From: Aestuariibacter sp. A3R04
GTDB lineage: Bacteria > Pseudomonadota > Gammaproteobacteria > Enterobacterales > Alteromonadaceae
Assembly (NCBI RefSeq): GCF_018860805.1
Contig: NZ_JAHKQR010000011.1
Location: 1,483,219-1,547,218 of the forward strand
Reading direction: 5' to 3'
Length of the DNA stretch: 64,000 bases
Shown here: in pieces, positions 36,817-45,268 of the stretch
Numbering within the stretch: position 1 is the stretch's first letter
Layout of the letters: every line of letters starts with the position of its first letter
Program-made: the position numbers and the translations under genes
Notes under the pieces: model-generated
The model's database searches: none
What the model was told of the DNA's origin: nothing
The model's input: only the letters and a program-made list of their open reading frames with translations

Positions 36817-38133
36817 TTACTTGCCTGTTAGCGCGTAGAATACACGGTACGCCCACGGTGACAGGATCAATGGTTGTTCCGATTGCAGTACTTCATCAAT
36901 GCCACTTAACACTTCCCGGTACACCCCATCGTACAGCGACGACATAAAAGTCGGTGCTACGGTGTCAGGTGACAAATTTAGTACAACCAGTACTTTATGA
37001 TTGTCCTTCATTCTAACAAAGCTAAATACTCTTTTGAGGTCGTTACTGGGCACTTGAATCATGGTCGCACCGAAAGGGCCGTTCCCCAGTGCGGGAATGA
37101 TCTTTTTAAATTTAATCAGCGCTTTATATAAATTCCCAATGCTGTGTGCCTGCCACACAATAGGATCCCTTTCAAAAAAAGCCAATCGCTTGCTCTCACC
37201 CGCTTCCTGACCGTTGTAAATGAGAGGCATGCCTTCGCCAATCACAGACAGCACAATTGCCGCTTCAAGTGCCTCGCCAAATTGCTCATATTGAGTACCG
37301 TCCCAGGCATTTTTATCGTGATTGCTCACAAAGGTCATCCTGTACGCAGACGACGGCCAGCTTCGCTCATTCCACGAATAGTATTTTCGCAACTTGTCCA
37401 ATCCGCATCGCTGGTGCGCGATATCGTGCATCACTTCATTCCACGACCAGGCATAGGTCATATTAAATGCGTATTCGTGTAAATCGCGGCTCTCCCACTC
37501 GGCGAGCATGAATACCGGCTTTATACTATCGAGTTCACTGCGTACCTGCTCCCAAAAATCAATGGGCACATAGCCGGCAACGTCGCAACGATAACCATCA
37601 ATGTCATGCTGCTCAACCCAGTACTTCATTGCAGTTATCATGTAGTTTCGCAGTGCCTTGTTATCGTAGTCAAATTCGATAATATCATCCCAATCCCACC
37701 AGGGAGACGGACGAAACTGCTCTTCGTGGTCACGGGCGTACCACTCTGGATGCGATGCAACCAAAGGGTTATCCCAAGCGCTGTGGTTGGGAACCCAATC
37801 CAGGAGCACCTTCATATTTTGAGAATGTGCCGCGTCTACAAGGGCATCGAGGTCGTCCTTTGTGCCAAACTCTGGATTAACCGCAAAATAATCTTTTACC
37901 GCATAGGGGCTGCCTAACTCGCCTTTGCGGTTTTTCTCCCCAATTGGATGAATGGGCATTAACCACAAAATATCGACCCCGAGATTGCGAATTTCTGGAA
38001 GCCGCTCTTGCACGCTGCGAAAATCGCCAGCTTCGCTGAATTGCCGGGTGTTAACCTGATATATCACCGCGTGTTTTGACCATTCCGGCTGCTCGACCCG
38101 ATATTTAGAAGTGGCGCTGTTTACAGATGGCAT
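36817..38133 (-). CDS. GH13 alpha-amylase family enzyme, cytoplasmic
   Basis: A 438-residue glycoside hydrolase family 13 protein: VDILWLMPIHPIGE, LLDWVPNHSAWDNP (region I), GYRCDVAGYVP with the nucleophile Asp (region II), FMLAEWES with the acid/base Glu (region III) and FVSNHDKNAW with the third Asp (region IV). A short beta domain follows. No signal peptide is present, so it acts on intracellular glucans or maltodextrins. It is monocistronic between yoaA and a TauE permease. Exact specificity is unknown. Confidence 0.88.
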   Translation of the reverse strand: MPSVNSATSKYRVEQPEWSKHAVIYQVNTRQFSEAGDFRSVQERLPEIRNLGVDILWLMPIHPIGEKNRKGELGSPYAVKDYFAVNPEFGTKDDLDALVDAAHSQNMKVLLDWVPNHSAWDNPLVASHPEWYARDHEEQFRPSPWWDWDDIIEFDYDNKALRNYMITAMKYWVEQHDIDGYRCDVAGYVPIDFWEQVRSELDSIKPVFMLAEWESRDLHEYAFNMTYAWSWNEVMHDIAHQRCGLDKLRKYYSWNERSWPSSAYRMTFVSNHDKNAWDGTQYEQFGEALEAAIVLSVIGEGMPLIYNGQEAGESKRLAFFERDPIVWQAHSIGNLYKALIKFKKIIPALGNGPFGATMIQVPSNDLKRVFSFVRMKDNHKVLVVLNLSPDTVAPTFMSSLYDGVYREVLSGIDEVLQSEQPLILSPWAYRVFYALTGK

Positions 38134-38208
38134 AACGCTTTCCTCAGCTTATGTTAACTCTGGGCATTGTCTATAGATACTAAGAAGCGAAAGAAATAGT
38201 TTGTTGAT

Positions 38209-39105
38209 CTAAAACAACAGACTAATAACGCCCAATACCAATACCCAAAGCGCAAAGAACACTTTGACCGTAGCGGGGGAAAAAGCCAGCACAACATAGC
38301 GCGCTAACCGCCCCCCGACAATGGCACCAGCACCCGCAAATAACACCACTTCCCATACTACAGAGTAGGCAATAAATGCGTGATAGATCACCCCAGCCCA
38401 TACGCTAAACGCACTGAGGATGACCGCGGAAGCAATTGACATGGTCACACTAAACCCCCGCATGATGAGGTAAACTGCAACAAGTTCGCCCACGCCGACA
38501 GACAACCAGGCTGTGATTGCTCCTCCGATAAAGCTCACTACAGGCAGGGCCAGTAAATCTATCGTGGTAAGCGTACCCGAGGATGGTACCCGTTTCATCA
38601 GCGGCACTGTGGCAAAAATCATGGCGCCCAGTATGATTGAGAATACACCGAACGTTACGTGCAGTTGATCCGGGCTCGCACTAATGGTGTTTAGCAGCGG
38701 AATATCGTCACCGGCGAATTGCACCATAACAAGGCCACACCACGCTGCCGGTATCGACAAAACCAATGAAGATGGCAGTGCCTGCCATTGGGCGGAAGAT
38801 TTCCCACCAGCGCGATAGAATTGCCACCAACTACACGCCCCTGCGGTCATGCCGCAGCACTGAATTGCAAAGCTCGTAGCAACAATATTTATCGGAGAGA
38901 AACCAATTTGCTGAAAAACAGGTACGAAGACTACACCTCCACCAGCTCCCGTGGCATTGGCAAAAATTGCTCCCACCACACCTAGTAAACTAAATACACT
39001 GTACTCTGCTACCAGTGACACTGACGCTCCCAGGCTAATAAAACCAGCCATCCATAGAAAAACCAAACCCAAAGGTAGCGCGGACAATGAAAACTTCTTT
39101 AACAC
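38209..39105 (-). CDS. TauE/SafE-family sulfite exporter-like permease
   Basis: Integral membrane protein of about 300 residues with eight or so hydrophobic segments and the family's glycine-rich NATGAGGGVVFVPVFQ near the N-terminus. VVSFIGGAITAWLSVGVGELVAVYL begins its second half-repeat (given here only by position, about 195-220). These carriers export sulfite or other organosulfur anions, but the substrate is not evident. The start is uncertain: GTG at 39105 is chosen because it gives a positively charged n-region; a TTG at 39159 would add 18 residues. Confidence 0.8.
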   Translation of the reverse strand: MLKKFSLSALPLGLVFLWMAGFISLGASVSLVAEYSVFSLLGVVGAIFANATGAGGGVVFVPVFQQIGFSPINIVATSFAIQCCGMTAGACSWWQFYRAGGKSSAQWQALPSSLVLSIPAAWCGLVMVQFAGDDIPLLNTISASPDQLHVTFGVFSIILGAMIFATVPLMKRVPSSGTLTTIDLLALPVVSFIGGAITAWLSVGVGELVAVYLIMRGFSVTMSIASAVILSAFSVWAGVIYHAFIAYSVVWEVVLFAGAGAIVGGRLARYVVLAFSPATVKVFFALWVLVLGVISLLF

Positions 39106-39306
39106 AACCTGACTTTCACACGTAAGGACATAGTGCTCAGCACTCTGCCAGAAACACAATAGATTTTACAACACTCTTGTGTGCAACGAGTGTGATAAAT
39201 TTTCCCAACTGACCTTATTGCGATGCATAAGGCGATTGTGATTTGACAAAGATCTCAGTACATTGCACATCACTATAACAAGGATTCGGTGCTACGGAGA
39301 TCCACC

Positions 39307-40194
39307 ATGCTTACACAACTTTTACGCATTTTCACCTCTAGGGTACCCGCTGCGGGTATGCTGTTTTGTTTAATCTCGTTCAACGGCTTTGCCGCCTCTG
39401 TTTGGGAAGTATCAAAAAATGGAAATACAGTATTTTTAGGGGGTACCCTTCACATTCTGAGCCCCAGTGATTATCCCTTGCCCTCTCCCTACAACAAAGC
39501 TTACGAAAACGCCGATACTATCGTATTTGAAACCGACCTCGGTGCATTGAACTCTCCCGAATTCACACGGCGCATGATGGCACTTATGATGTACTCGGAC
39601 GGCAGAACAATTAAGGACGATTTGTCAGCAGAAACCTACAAACAGCTCAGCGAATTTTTAGCATCCCGAGGCTTGAGCATTCAGCAGGTCAGCGCCATGA
39701 AACCTTCGATGTTGGGCATTACTCTATCGATGTTGGAAATGCAGCGCCAAGGCCTTACCAGTCAGGGGGTTGATAACTTTTTTTTCACACAGGCTGGGAA
39801 TGATGGTAAGGGTATTGACTGGTTCGAAACCCCTGAACAACAACTGACTATTCTCGCTAACCTCGGTAGTGGTGAAGAGGACGCGTATATTCGCTACACG
39901 CTGGATGAACTCAAGACCATGCCTGATTTGCTCAGTCCGCTGAAAAAATACTGGCGCACAGGTGATATGACTGGCCTATACGACTTTTCAATGGCTGAAT
40001 TTAAAGCTGACTATCCGGATGTATATAACGACGTGCTGACGAATAGAAATAAGGCATGGTTACCGAAAATTGAAGCTTTCCTGGCGACACCTGAAACTGA
40101 ATTTGTACTGGTTGGTACCATGCATATGGCCGGGGAAGAAGGTGTGCTGGCCATGCTAAAAGCAAAAGGTTACAGCGTTTCAGTGTTTCACTAG
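39307..40194 (+). CDS. TraB/GumN family protein
   Basis: A 295-residue secreted or periplasmic protein with an N-terminal signal peptide (about 1-30). It has the two TraB/GumN motifs: GGTLHILSPSDYPLP near the start and LVGTMHMAGEEGVLAML at the end. The family resembles Tiki-like metalloproteases, and the GxLH and GxxH elements fit metal ligands. The start at 39307 has GGAG 7 nt upstream, better than GTG at 39289. It stands alone with a hairpin downstream. Confidence 0.85.
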   Translation: MLTQLLRIFTSRVPAAGMLFCLISFNGFAASVWEVSKNGNTVFLGGTLHILSPSDYPLPSPYNKAYENADTIVFETDLGALNSPEFTRRMMALMMYSDGRTIKDDLSAETYKQLSEFLASRGLSIQQVSAMKPSMLGITLSMLEMQRQGLTSQGVDNFFFTQAGNDGKGIDWFETPEQQLTILANLGSGEEDAYIRYTLDELKTMPDLLSPLKKYWRTGDMTGLYDFSMAEFKADYPDVYNDVLTNRNKAWLPKIEAFLATPETEFVLVGTMHMAGEEGVLAMLKAKGYSVSVFH

Positions 40195-40219
40195 CTTTTT
40201 TTTGCGAACCAACCGCTTA

Positions 40220-40249
40220 GCGAGGTGTCCACGATTTGCGACACCTCGC
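40220..40249 (+). terminator. Hairpin downstream of the TraB/GumN gene
   Basis: Perfect 10-bp arms GCGAGGTGTC and GACACCTCGC, 25 nt after the stop codon, followed by TTCTCTCTTC. The U-run is broken, so efficiency is uncertain. Confidence 0.6.
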
Positions 40250-40269
40250 TTCTCTCTTCGATGTCATCA

Positions 40270-40287
40270 CTGTCACAAAACTATCGT
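40270..40287 (+). promoter_or_regulatory. Possible PhoB box upstream of the YSC84-type lipoprotein gene
   Basis: CTGTCACAAAACTATCGT: two 7-mers resembling CTGTCAT separated by AAAA, the layout of a PHO box. The first repeat differs at one position and the second at two. It lies about 150 nt before the lipoprotein gene. Confidence 0.3.
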
Positions 40288-40434
40288 AAGCATTTGTTTT
40301 AAAAAAAATAGTCAGCTTGCGCACGGTTATTGCACTCCCTGATAACGTCGCCCATTGCGGTTTTCCTCTATTACACATAACCGTAATTCAACAGGAGCCG
40401 TGCAGTTAATTGAATCCAGCTAATGGAGTACACT

Positions 40435-41010
40435 ATGCGAAATTATTTACGCCGATCATGTCCCACTATCGCCTTACTACTTTTGATCGCACTTTCTGGT
40501 TGTGCGTCCATGGGAACCGGTACCATAGCTGAGAAACGGGAAGCCATTCTCACCATGCAGGATACTGCCCTCGCGCAATTGTATCGCGAAAAACCGGATA
40601 CCAAAGCACAACTGGAGAATGCCCCTGGTTACGCTGTTTTTAGTAACGCCAACGTAAATGTCATCTTTATTTCTGCCGGAACCGGATACGGTGTGCTAAA
40701 CAATCAGATAACCGGGAGTAAGACTTATATGAACATGGCTGAAGGCGGCGTAGGCTTGGGCATTGGAGCCAAAGATTATCGCATTGTAATGGTGTTTCAC
40801 ACCCTGGAAGCCATGGATTACTTTGTAAGCCACGGATGGACTGCCGGTGGCAATGCAGACGCAACAGCAAAAGCCGGACAAAAAGGTGTAACCTACACTG
40901 GGGAAGGCTACTTTGGCGACGTTACTGTCTACACCATGACTGAAAGCGGACTCGCTCTACAGGCAACGGTAAAAGGAACCCGGTTTTGGATTGATCCTCA
41001 ACTCAACTAA
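40435..41010 (+). CDS. YSC84/SYLF-domain lipoprotein
   Basis: A 191-residue lipoprotein with lipobox LSGC (Cys about residue 23). The Ysc84 actin/lipid-binding-like (SYLF) domain shows APGYAVFSNANVN, GTGYGVLNN, YMNMAEGGVGLGIGAKDYRIVMVF and a C-terminal TVYTMTESGLALQATVKGTRFW. SYLF domains bind phosphoinositides in eukaryotes; the bacterial role is unclear. The start at 40435 is chosen for the GGAG 6 nt upstream. It is monocistronic. Confidence 0.85.
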   Translation: MRNYLRRSCPTIALLLLIALSGCASMGTGTIAEKREAILTMQDTALAQLYREKPDTKAQLENAPGYAVFSNANVNVIFISAGTGYGVLNNQITGSKTYMNMAEGGVGLGIGAKDYRIVMVFHTLEAMDYFVSHGWTAGGNADATAKAGQKGVTYTGEGYFGDVTVYTMTESGLALQATVKGTRFWIDPQLN

Positions 41011-41178
41011 GCAGTCAAATTACTACTTCGCGGTGGTCCGCAACCTGCCATTTGTAGGCGAGCAATATAAATAAAAGGATTCTTTGGCAGCCATAACCGG
41101 CACCACCGCCACAACCGACAATTCACTTGCCGGCGGCACTGTTTTCCCGTCAACACTTTCAATGTCAAAAATCCGTAT

Positions 41179-41207
41179 TTGACATCTCCCAAAACACATG
41201 CAAATAT
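41179..41207 (+). promoter_or_regulatory. ars operon promoter
   Basis: A perfect TTGACA -35 box at 41179-41184 and an AAATAT/AATATT -10 box 17-18 nt downstream. The inferred start near 41214 lies inside the operator palindrome, giving a short leader of about 26 nt before arsR. Confidence 0.6.
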
Positions 41208-41235
41208 TCACATATATCAAATTGAACATATGTGA
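41208..41235 (+). promoter_or_regulatory. ArsR operator
   Basis: An inverted repeat TCACATAT-N12-ATATGTGA, ending 4 nt before the arsR start codon. ArsR/SmtB proteins bind such 12-2-12-like palindromes with an ATATGTGA-type half-site, so arsenite-relieved autorepression is expected. Confidence 0.7.
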
Positions 41236-41239
41236 CTTT

Positions 41240-41575
41240 ATGAATGCGTTACAGCTTTTTAAATGCTTATCAGACGACACGCGCTTGAAATCAGTGCTGT
41301 TAATTCATCAGTTTCAGGAAGCCTGCGTGTGCGAACTCATGGAGGCCCTACTTATGGACCAACCCAAAGTGTCCCGCAATCTGGCTGCGTTGAGAAAGTG
41401 CAATATTCTGCTTGATGAGCGGCGAGGCAAGTGGGTGTACTACAAAATGCACCCTCAGCTTCCTGCATGGGCAAAAAACGTGATTGAACAAACTGCTGTG
41501 GGCAATTGCGATGAACTGTCAGACGTTACCAAACGATTTCAGGCTTGTCAGATTCAAAACAGCCGTTGCTGCTAG
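41240..41575 (+). CDS. arsR: ArsR-type arsenic-responsive repressor
   Basis: A 111-residue ArsR/SmtB winged-helix protein. It has the metalloid-sensing ACVCELMEAL segment (Cys29, Cys31), as in E. coli ArsR, and a recognition helix with QPKVSRNLAALRKCNIL. A Cys-Cys pair also ends the protein. The start at 41240 is chosen because a longer frame from 41198 would begin inside the -10 box. First gene of the ars operon. Confidence 0.92.
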   Translation: MNALQLFKCLSDDTRLKSVLLIHQFQEACVCELMEALLMDQPKVSRNLAALRKCNILLDERRGKWVYYKMHPQLPAWAKNVIEQTAVGNCDELSDVTKRFQACQIQNSRCC

Positions 41576-41592
41576 TTAATACAGGAAAACTC

Positions 41593-42063
41593 ATGAAAAT
41601 ACTCTTTATTTGTACTCATAACCGTTGTAGAAGTATATTAAGCGAAGCCATTACCAACAGTGTTGCAGATGGTATTATTGAAGCAAGAAGTGCGGGCAGC
41701 CAGCCAAGTGGTCAAGTTCATCCGCTGTCTGTAAAATACCTGCGAGAACAGGGATACAACACTGACGGTCTTAAAAGCCAGTCGTGGGACGAGTTTGAAG
41801 ACTTCGATGCTGACGTCGTCATTACCGTTTGTGATTCAGCTGCTGGTGAAGCCTGCCCAGTTTGGTTTGGCAAAAGCATCAAAGTTCACTGGGGTCTGGA
41901 AGACCCGTCAAAGGTAGAAGGTACAGAATCTGAAATTAAAAAAGCCTTTCTAAACACCATCGACATCATTCGCTCCCGCGCCGTTAAAATGGTTGAAATC
42001 GCGCAGCAATCGCCTGATGCAGACGCGTTGAAAAAAGCGCTGAATGCACTGGGGGCGCAATAA
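41593..42063 (+). CDS. arsC: Arsenate reductase, low-molecular-weight phosphatase type
   Basis: Reduces arsenate to arsenite for export. The 156-residue protein has the CX5R phosphatase loop ICTHNRCRS (Cys7 to Arg13), further cysteines in [13 protein letters not shown] for the intramolecular disulfide cascade, and the WGLEDPS element with the general-acid Asp. This is the thioredoxin-coupled class. The start at 41593 has AGGA 6-7 nt upstream. It lies between arsR and arsH and overlaps the arsH start codon as TAATG. Confidence 0.92.
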   Translation: MKILFICTHNRCRSILSEAITNSVADGIIEARSAGSQPSGQVHPLSVKYLREQGYNTDGLKSQSWDEFEDFDADVVITVCDSAAGEACPVWFGKSIKVHWGLEDPSKVEGTESEIKKAFLNTIDIIRSRAVKMVEIAQQSPDADALKKALNALGAQ

Positions 42064-42782
42064 TGTCGGCACCAACCTCCACTACTCCTAATATTGATGA
42101 CAGTCAGTTCCGCCGTCCTGAACTGGAGAAACTCATACCGACTCTTTCCCCGCACAAGCCTCGCATTTTATTGCTGTATGGCTCCTTACGCGAACGCTCC
42201 TTTAGCCGTCTGGTTGTCGAAGAAGCGGCAAGACTGCTTGAGAAGCTAGGTGCCGAAACGCGTATTTTTGATCCTCGCGGACTCCCCCAAACAGATACAG
42301 AAGACGACAGTCATCCCAAGGTACAGGAATTGCGTGATTTGGTGATCTGGTCAGAAGGCCAGGTATGGTGTTCACCCGAACGTCACGGTGCCATGACCAG
42401 TATTTTTAAGAGCCAGATTGACTGGGTGCCTTTGAGTTTAGGGGGGGTAAGACCAACTCAAGGGAAAACCCTTGCCCTAATGCAAGTCTGTGGTGGTTCA
42501 CAGTCATTCAACACCGTAAATCAAATGCGAATTCTGGGCCGCTGGATGCGTATGGTCACCATTCCAAACCAATCTTCCGTGCCGAAAGCCTTTTTGGAAT
42601 TTGATGAAGACGGCCGGATGAAACCATCGCCTTTCTACAATCGCATTGTGGATGTTGTAGAAGAGTTGATGAAATTCACCCTGTTATTGCGAGACAACAA
42701 AGACTACTTTGTCGATCGTTATTCAGAACGTGTGGAAAGTGCTGAAGCACTTAGCAAACGCGTCAATCAAAAGTCAATCTAG
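42063..42782 (+). CDS. arsH: ArsH NADPH-dependent flavin reductase/organoarsenical oxidase
   Basis: A 239-residue flavodoxin-like protein with the ArsH signature: [50 protein letters not shown] and [16 protein letters not shown]. ArsH oxidises trivalent methyl- or aromatic arsenicals to less toxic pentavalent forms and binds FMN. Its presence suggests the host meets organoarsenicals, common in seawater. Translation is coupled to arsC by TAATG. Confidence 0.93.
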   Translation: MSAPTSTTPNIDDSQFRRPELEKLIPTLSPHKPRILLLYGSLRERSFSRLVVEEAARLLEKLGAETRIFDPRGLPQTDTEDDSHPKVQELRDLVIWSEGQVWCSPERHGAMTSIFKSQIDWVPLSLGGVRPTQGKTLALMQVCGGSQSFNTVNQMRILGRWMRMVTIPNQSSVPKAFLEFDEDGRMKPSPFYNRIVDVVEELMKFTLLLRDNKDYFVDRYSERVESAEALSKRVNQKSI

Positions 42783-42792
42783 GAGCCTTGGA

Positions 42793-43809
42793 ATGGGATT
42801 ATTTGAGCGCTATTTATCAGTATGGGTTGGTTTGGCAATCGTTGTAGGGTTAATTACCGGTAACCTATTTCCCGACGTATTTAAGGCGGTTGCTGCCCTG
42901 GAATTCGCCCATGTAAATTTAGTCATTGCCGTACTTATTTGGCTAATGATTTACCCAATGATGGTGCAGGTTGATTTTTCTTCTATCAAAGACGTGGGTA
43001 AAAAACCCAAAGGTCTTGTATTAACTCTGGTTATCAACTGGCTTCTCAAGCCATTCTCCATGGCGTTTCTCGGCTGGCTGTTTTTCAAAGGGATTTTTGC
43101 TGACTGGGTAGATCCACAGACTGCTTCCGAGTATATCGCCGGCATGATTTTACTAGGTGTCGCCCCCTGCACAGCAATGGTATTTGTATGGAGTCAACTC
43201 ACCAAAGGGGACGCCAACTACACCTTGGTGCAAGTATCTATCAACGACATCATCATGATATTTGCATTCGCTCCACTGGCTGCATTGCTGTTGGGCGTAA
43301 CTGACATCACAGTGCCTTGGGATACATTGCTGTTGTCCGTCGTTCTTTACGTAGTGATCCCCCTAGTGGCTGGGGCATTTACACGCAGTAAACTCGACAA
43401 GGCTGACGATCACTCTAGGCTGAACCAGTTTCTTGCCCGCATGAAGCCTTGGTCTGTTGTGGGCTTGCTGGCGACCGTCACCTTACTGTTTGGCTTTCAA
43501 TCGCAAACCATTATTGACGACCCTCAGGCCATTGTGCTCATAGCCATTCCTTTGCTAATACAAACCTACGGGATCTTTTTCCTAGCTTACTGGATTGCAA
43601 AGAAAATGCGCCTAAAGCACAACGTAGCAGCACCAGCCTGTATGATTGGTACGTCTAACTTCTTCGAGTTAGCCGTCGCTGTAGCAATTTCACTATTCGG
43701 ACTGCATTCAGGTGCCGCATTGGCCACTGTGGTAGGCGTACTGGTAGAAGTGCCGGTTATGCTATCGCTGGTATGGTTTGCTAACCGTACACGACATTGG
43801 TTTAACTAA
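42793..43809 (+). CDS. arsB: Arsenite efflux permease Acr3
   Basis: A 339-residue integral membrane protein of the ACR3 family (ten helices). It has [21 protein letters not shown] with the essential Cys in TM4 and [22 protein letters not shown] in TM9 (both given by position, about 115-140 and 277-300). It exports As(III). The start at 42793 has AGGAG 7 nt upstream; the longer frame start lies inside arsH. It is the last gene of the arsR-arsC-arsH-acr3 operon. Confidence 0.93.
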   Translation: MGLFERYLSVWVGLAIVVGLITGNLFPDVFKAVAALEFAHVNLVIAVLIWLMIYPMMVQVDFSSIKDVGKKPKGLVLTLVINWLLKPFSMAFLGWLFFKGIFADWVDPQTASEYIAGMILLGVAPCTAMVFVWSQLTKGDANYTLVQVSINDIIMIFAFAPLAALLLGVTDITVPWDTLLLSVVLYVVIPLVAGAFTRSKLDKADDHSRLNQFLARMKPWSVVGLLATVTLLFGFQSQTIIDDPQAIVLIAIPLLIQTYGIFFLAYWIAKKMRLKHNVAAPACMIGTSNFFELAVAVAISLFGLHSGAALATVVGVLVEVPVMLSLVWFANRTRHWFN

Positions 43810-44113
43810 CCCTACCCCACATTGGTTAATTACCCGGTGACTGAGGCTCAGTGAGTTATCACACTGAGCCTTATATAAAACTGTAAGGCTTTAATCCTGG
43901 GAATGGCAGGCATCTCAACGTTTAACAATTTCCCTTCACGAACTTGCAGACCTTGCTGATTGACGGTAACGAGCACGCGCGGATTAAATGGAGGTTCACC
44001 CCAACACTTTAATGCCAAGGCAAGTTGCAAGAATGCGGGAAAAATGTGCTAATTCGGCGCAAAACGGTGGTCATTGACTCGGGTTACCGTCTTGCGTCCC
44101 TTAGGTGGTATGA
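43810..44113. other. acr3-hydrolase convergent intergenic region
   Basis: About 300 bases between convergent genes. It contains the hairpin at 43844-43871 and a 60-codon minus-strand frame (43848-44030) with no recognisable domain or ribosome site, which may be chance or a fragment. Nothing else is evident. Confidence 0.5.
43844..43871 (+). terminator. Hairpin downstream of the ars operon
   Basis: Perfect 10-bp arms AGGCTCAGTG and CACTGAGCCT around an 8-nt loop, 34 nt past the acr3 stop codon, followed by TATATAAAAC. The U-run is poor. Confidence 0.6.
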
Positions 44114-45109
44114 TTACTTGTCCTTGCTCAGTGCCCTGAGGAAAGCCGGAGCAAACCGCGAAAAATCCTCGATGTGCGGTAAGTGACCCAGCCCCGATAG
44201 TTCAATTACGTCAATGGCAGCATTGTGCTGCTTTATTTCAGCTCCCAGTCTGTCATATCGGCCCAATTCTCTGTCAACACCATCTCGCAGATTTGCTTTT
44301 CCTGGCGCCGTGCGATCCCGGGTGCCCAACAATATGGTGACAGGCATCTCAAAGTAGCGAAAGTCGTCAATAACTGGCTGGGTGAAAATCATGTCGTAGG
44401 TTAGCGCACTCACTCGGGCCAGTTGAGGCCAGTCTTTCCCCGCTATCCAGCCTTGCAGGAACCTGGCGTGCTGGGAAAAATTACTATTCCAATGCCCGTC
44501 GTAGTAATTCTTTCTCTGATAACTGACAATCATATCCGGCGTTTTTTTAAGTTCGTTTTGATAGCGCTTTTCTACGTCCACATAACGTTCATACAACAGA
44601 TAATTTTCTAACCCAATGGGATTAACCAGTACCAGTCGACGAGTTAATTCCGGATACAACAATGCAAAACGGGACGCTAACATCCCCCCCATGGAGTGGC
44701 CAACCACAATCGTGTTGTCAATGTTTAATGCCTGCAATAGCGTGCGTGTATTCGATGCCAGCGCTGCAAAACTGTATTGATAACTGACAGGCTTAGCAGA
44801 CTTGCCAAAACCAATTTGGTCCGGGATGAGTACCCCAAACCCCTGTTGCTGTAAAAAAGTCGCCGTTTGGTGCCAGTACGCCCCATTAAAATTCTTACCG
44901 TGTAACAGAGTTACCACGGGTTTATCGTCCTTAGGTTGCAAGTACATGTAAGTCATAGCCAGATTCATCCCCTGAGAACTAACTGTGAAGGTCTTCACCG
45001 GGAATGGATAAGTGAACCTTGAAAGGCGTTTGTCGTAGGCAGGGACGTCACTTGCAACGGCAAATGCATGAGTGCAAAGAAGAAGGATTAACAGCAATAA
45101 ACGTTGCAT
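44114..45109 (-). CDS. Periplasmic alpha/beta hydrolase
   Basis: A 331-residue hydrolase with a clear signal peptide (about 1-20, MQRLLLLILLLCTHAFAVAS). LLHGKNFNGAYW is the oxyanion-hole segment, VVGHSMGGMLASRFA carries the nucleophile Ser, LLGTRDRTAPGK the acid region, and LSGLGHLPHIEDF the catalytic His. The substrate is unknown. It is divergent from the DUF1592 gene, 159 bases away, but nothing links them beyond position. Confidence 0.85.
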   Translation of the reverse strand: MQRLLLLILLLCTHAFAVASDVPAYDKRLSRFTYPFPVKTFTVSSQGMNLAMTYMYLQPKDDKPVVTLLHGKNFNGAYWHQTATFLQQQGFGVLIPDQIGFGKSAKPVSYQYSFAALASNTRTLLQALNIDNTIVVGHSMGGMLASRFALLYPELTRRLVLVNPIGLENYLLYERYVDVEKRYQNELKKTPDMIVSYQRKNYYDGHWNSNFSQHARFLQGWIAGKDWPQLARVSALTYDMIFTQPVIDDFRYFEMPVTILLGTRDRTAPGKANLRDGVDRELGRYDRLGAEIKQHNAAIDVIELSGLGHLPHIEDFSRFAPAFLRALSKDK

Positions 45110-45268
45110 AGATGCTCCATAAGATGTTGTTGAGTCAAAAGGTTATCACGTTGGTAAATACGTTGCTCAACCACAGCAAAAGAACCGCTTTGGCATATTC
45201 CCTGCTTTATCGCTCTCATTACTCGAAATATGCGCTGTTTTCCTCGCAGTTGCGCAAAGAGAGTGCAA

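Noticed and set aside
43848..44030. 60-codon minus-strand frame after acr3
   Set aside because: It contains the ars terminator stem, lacks a ribosome site and matches no family I know.
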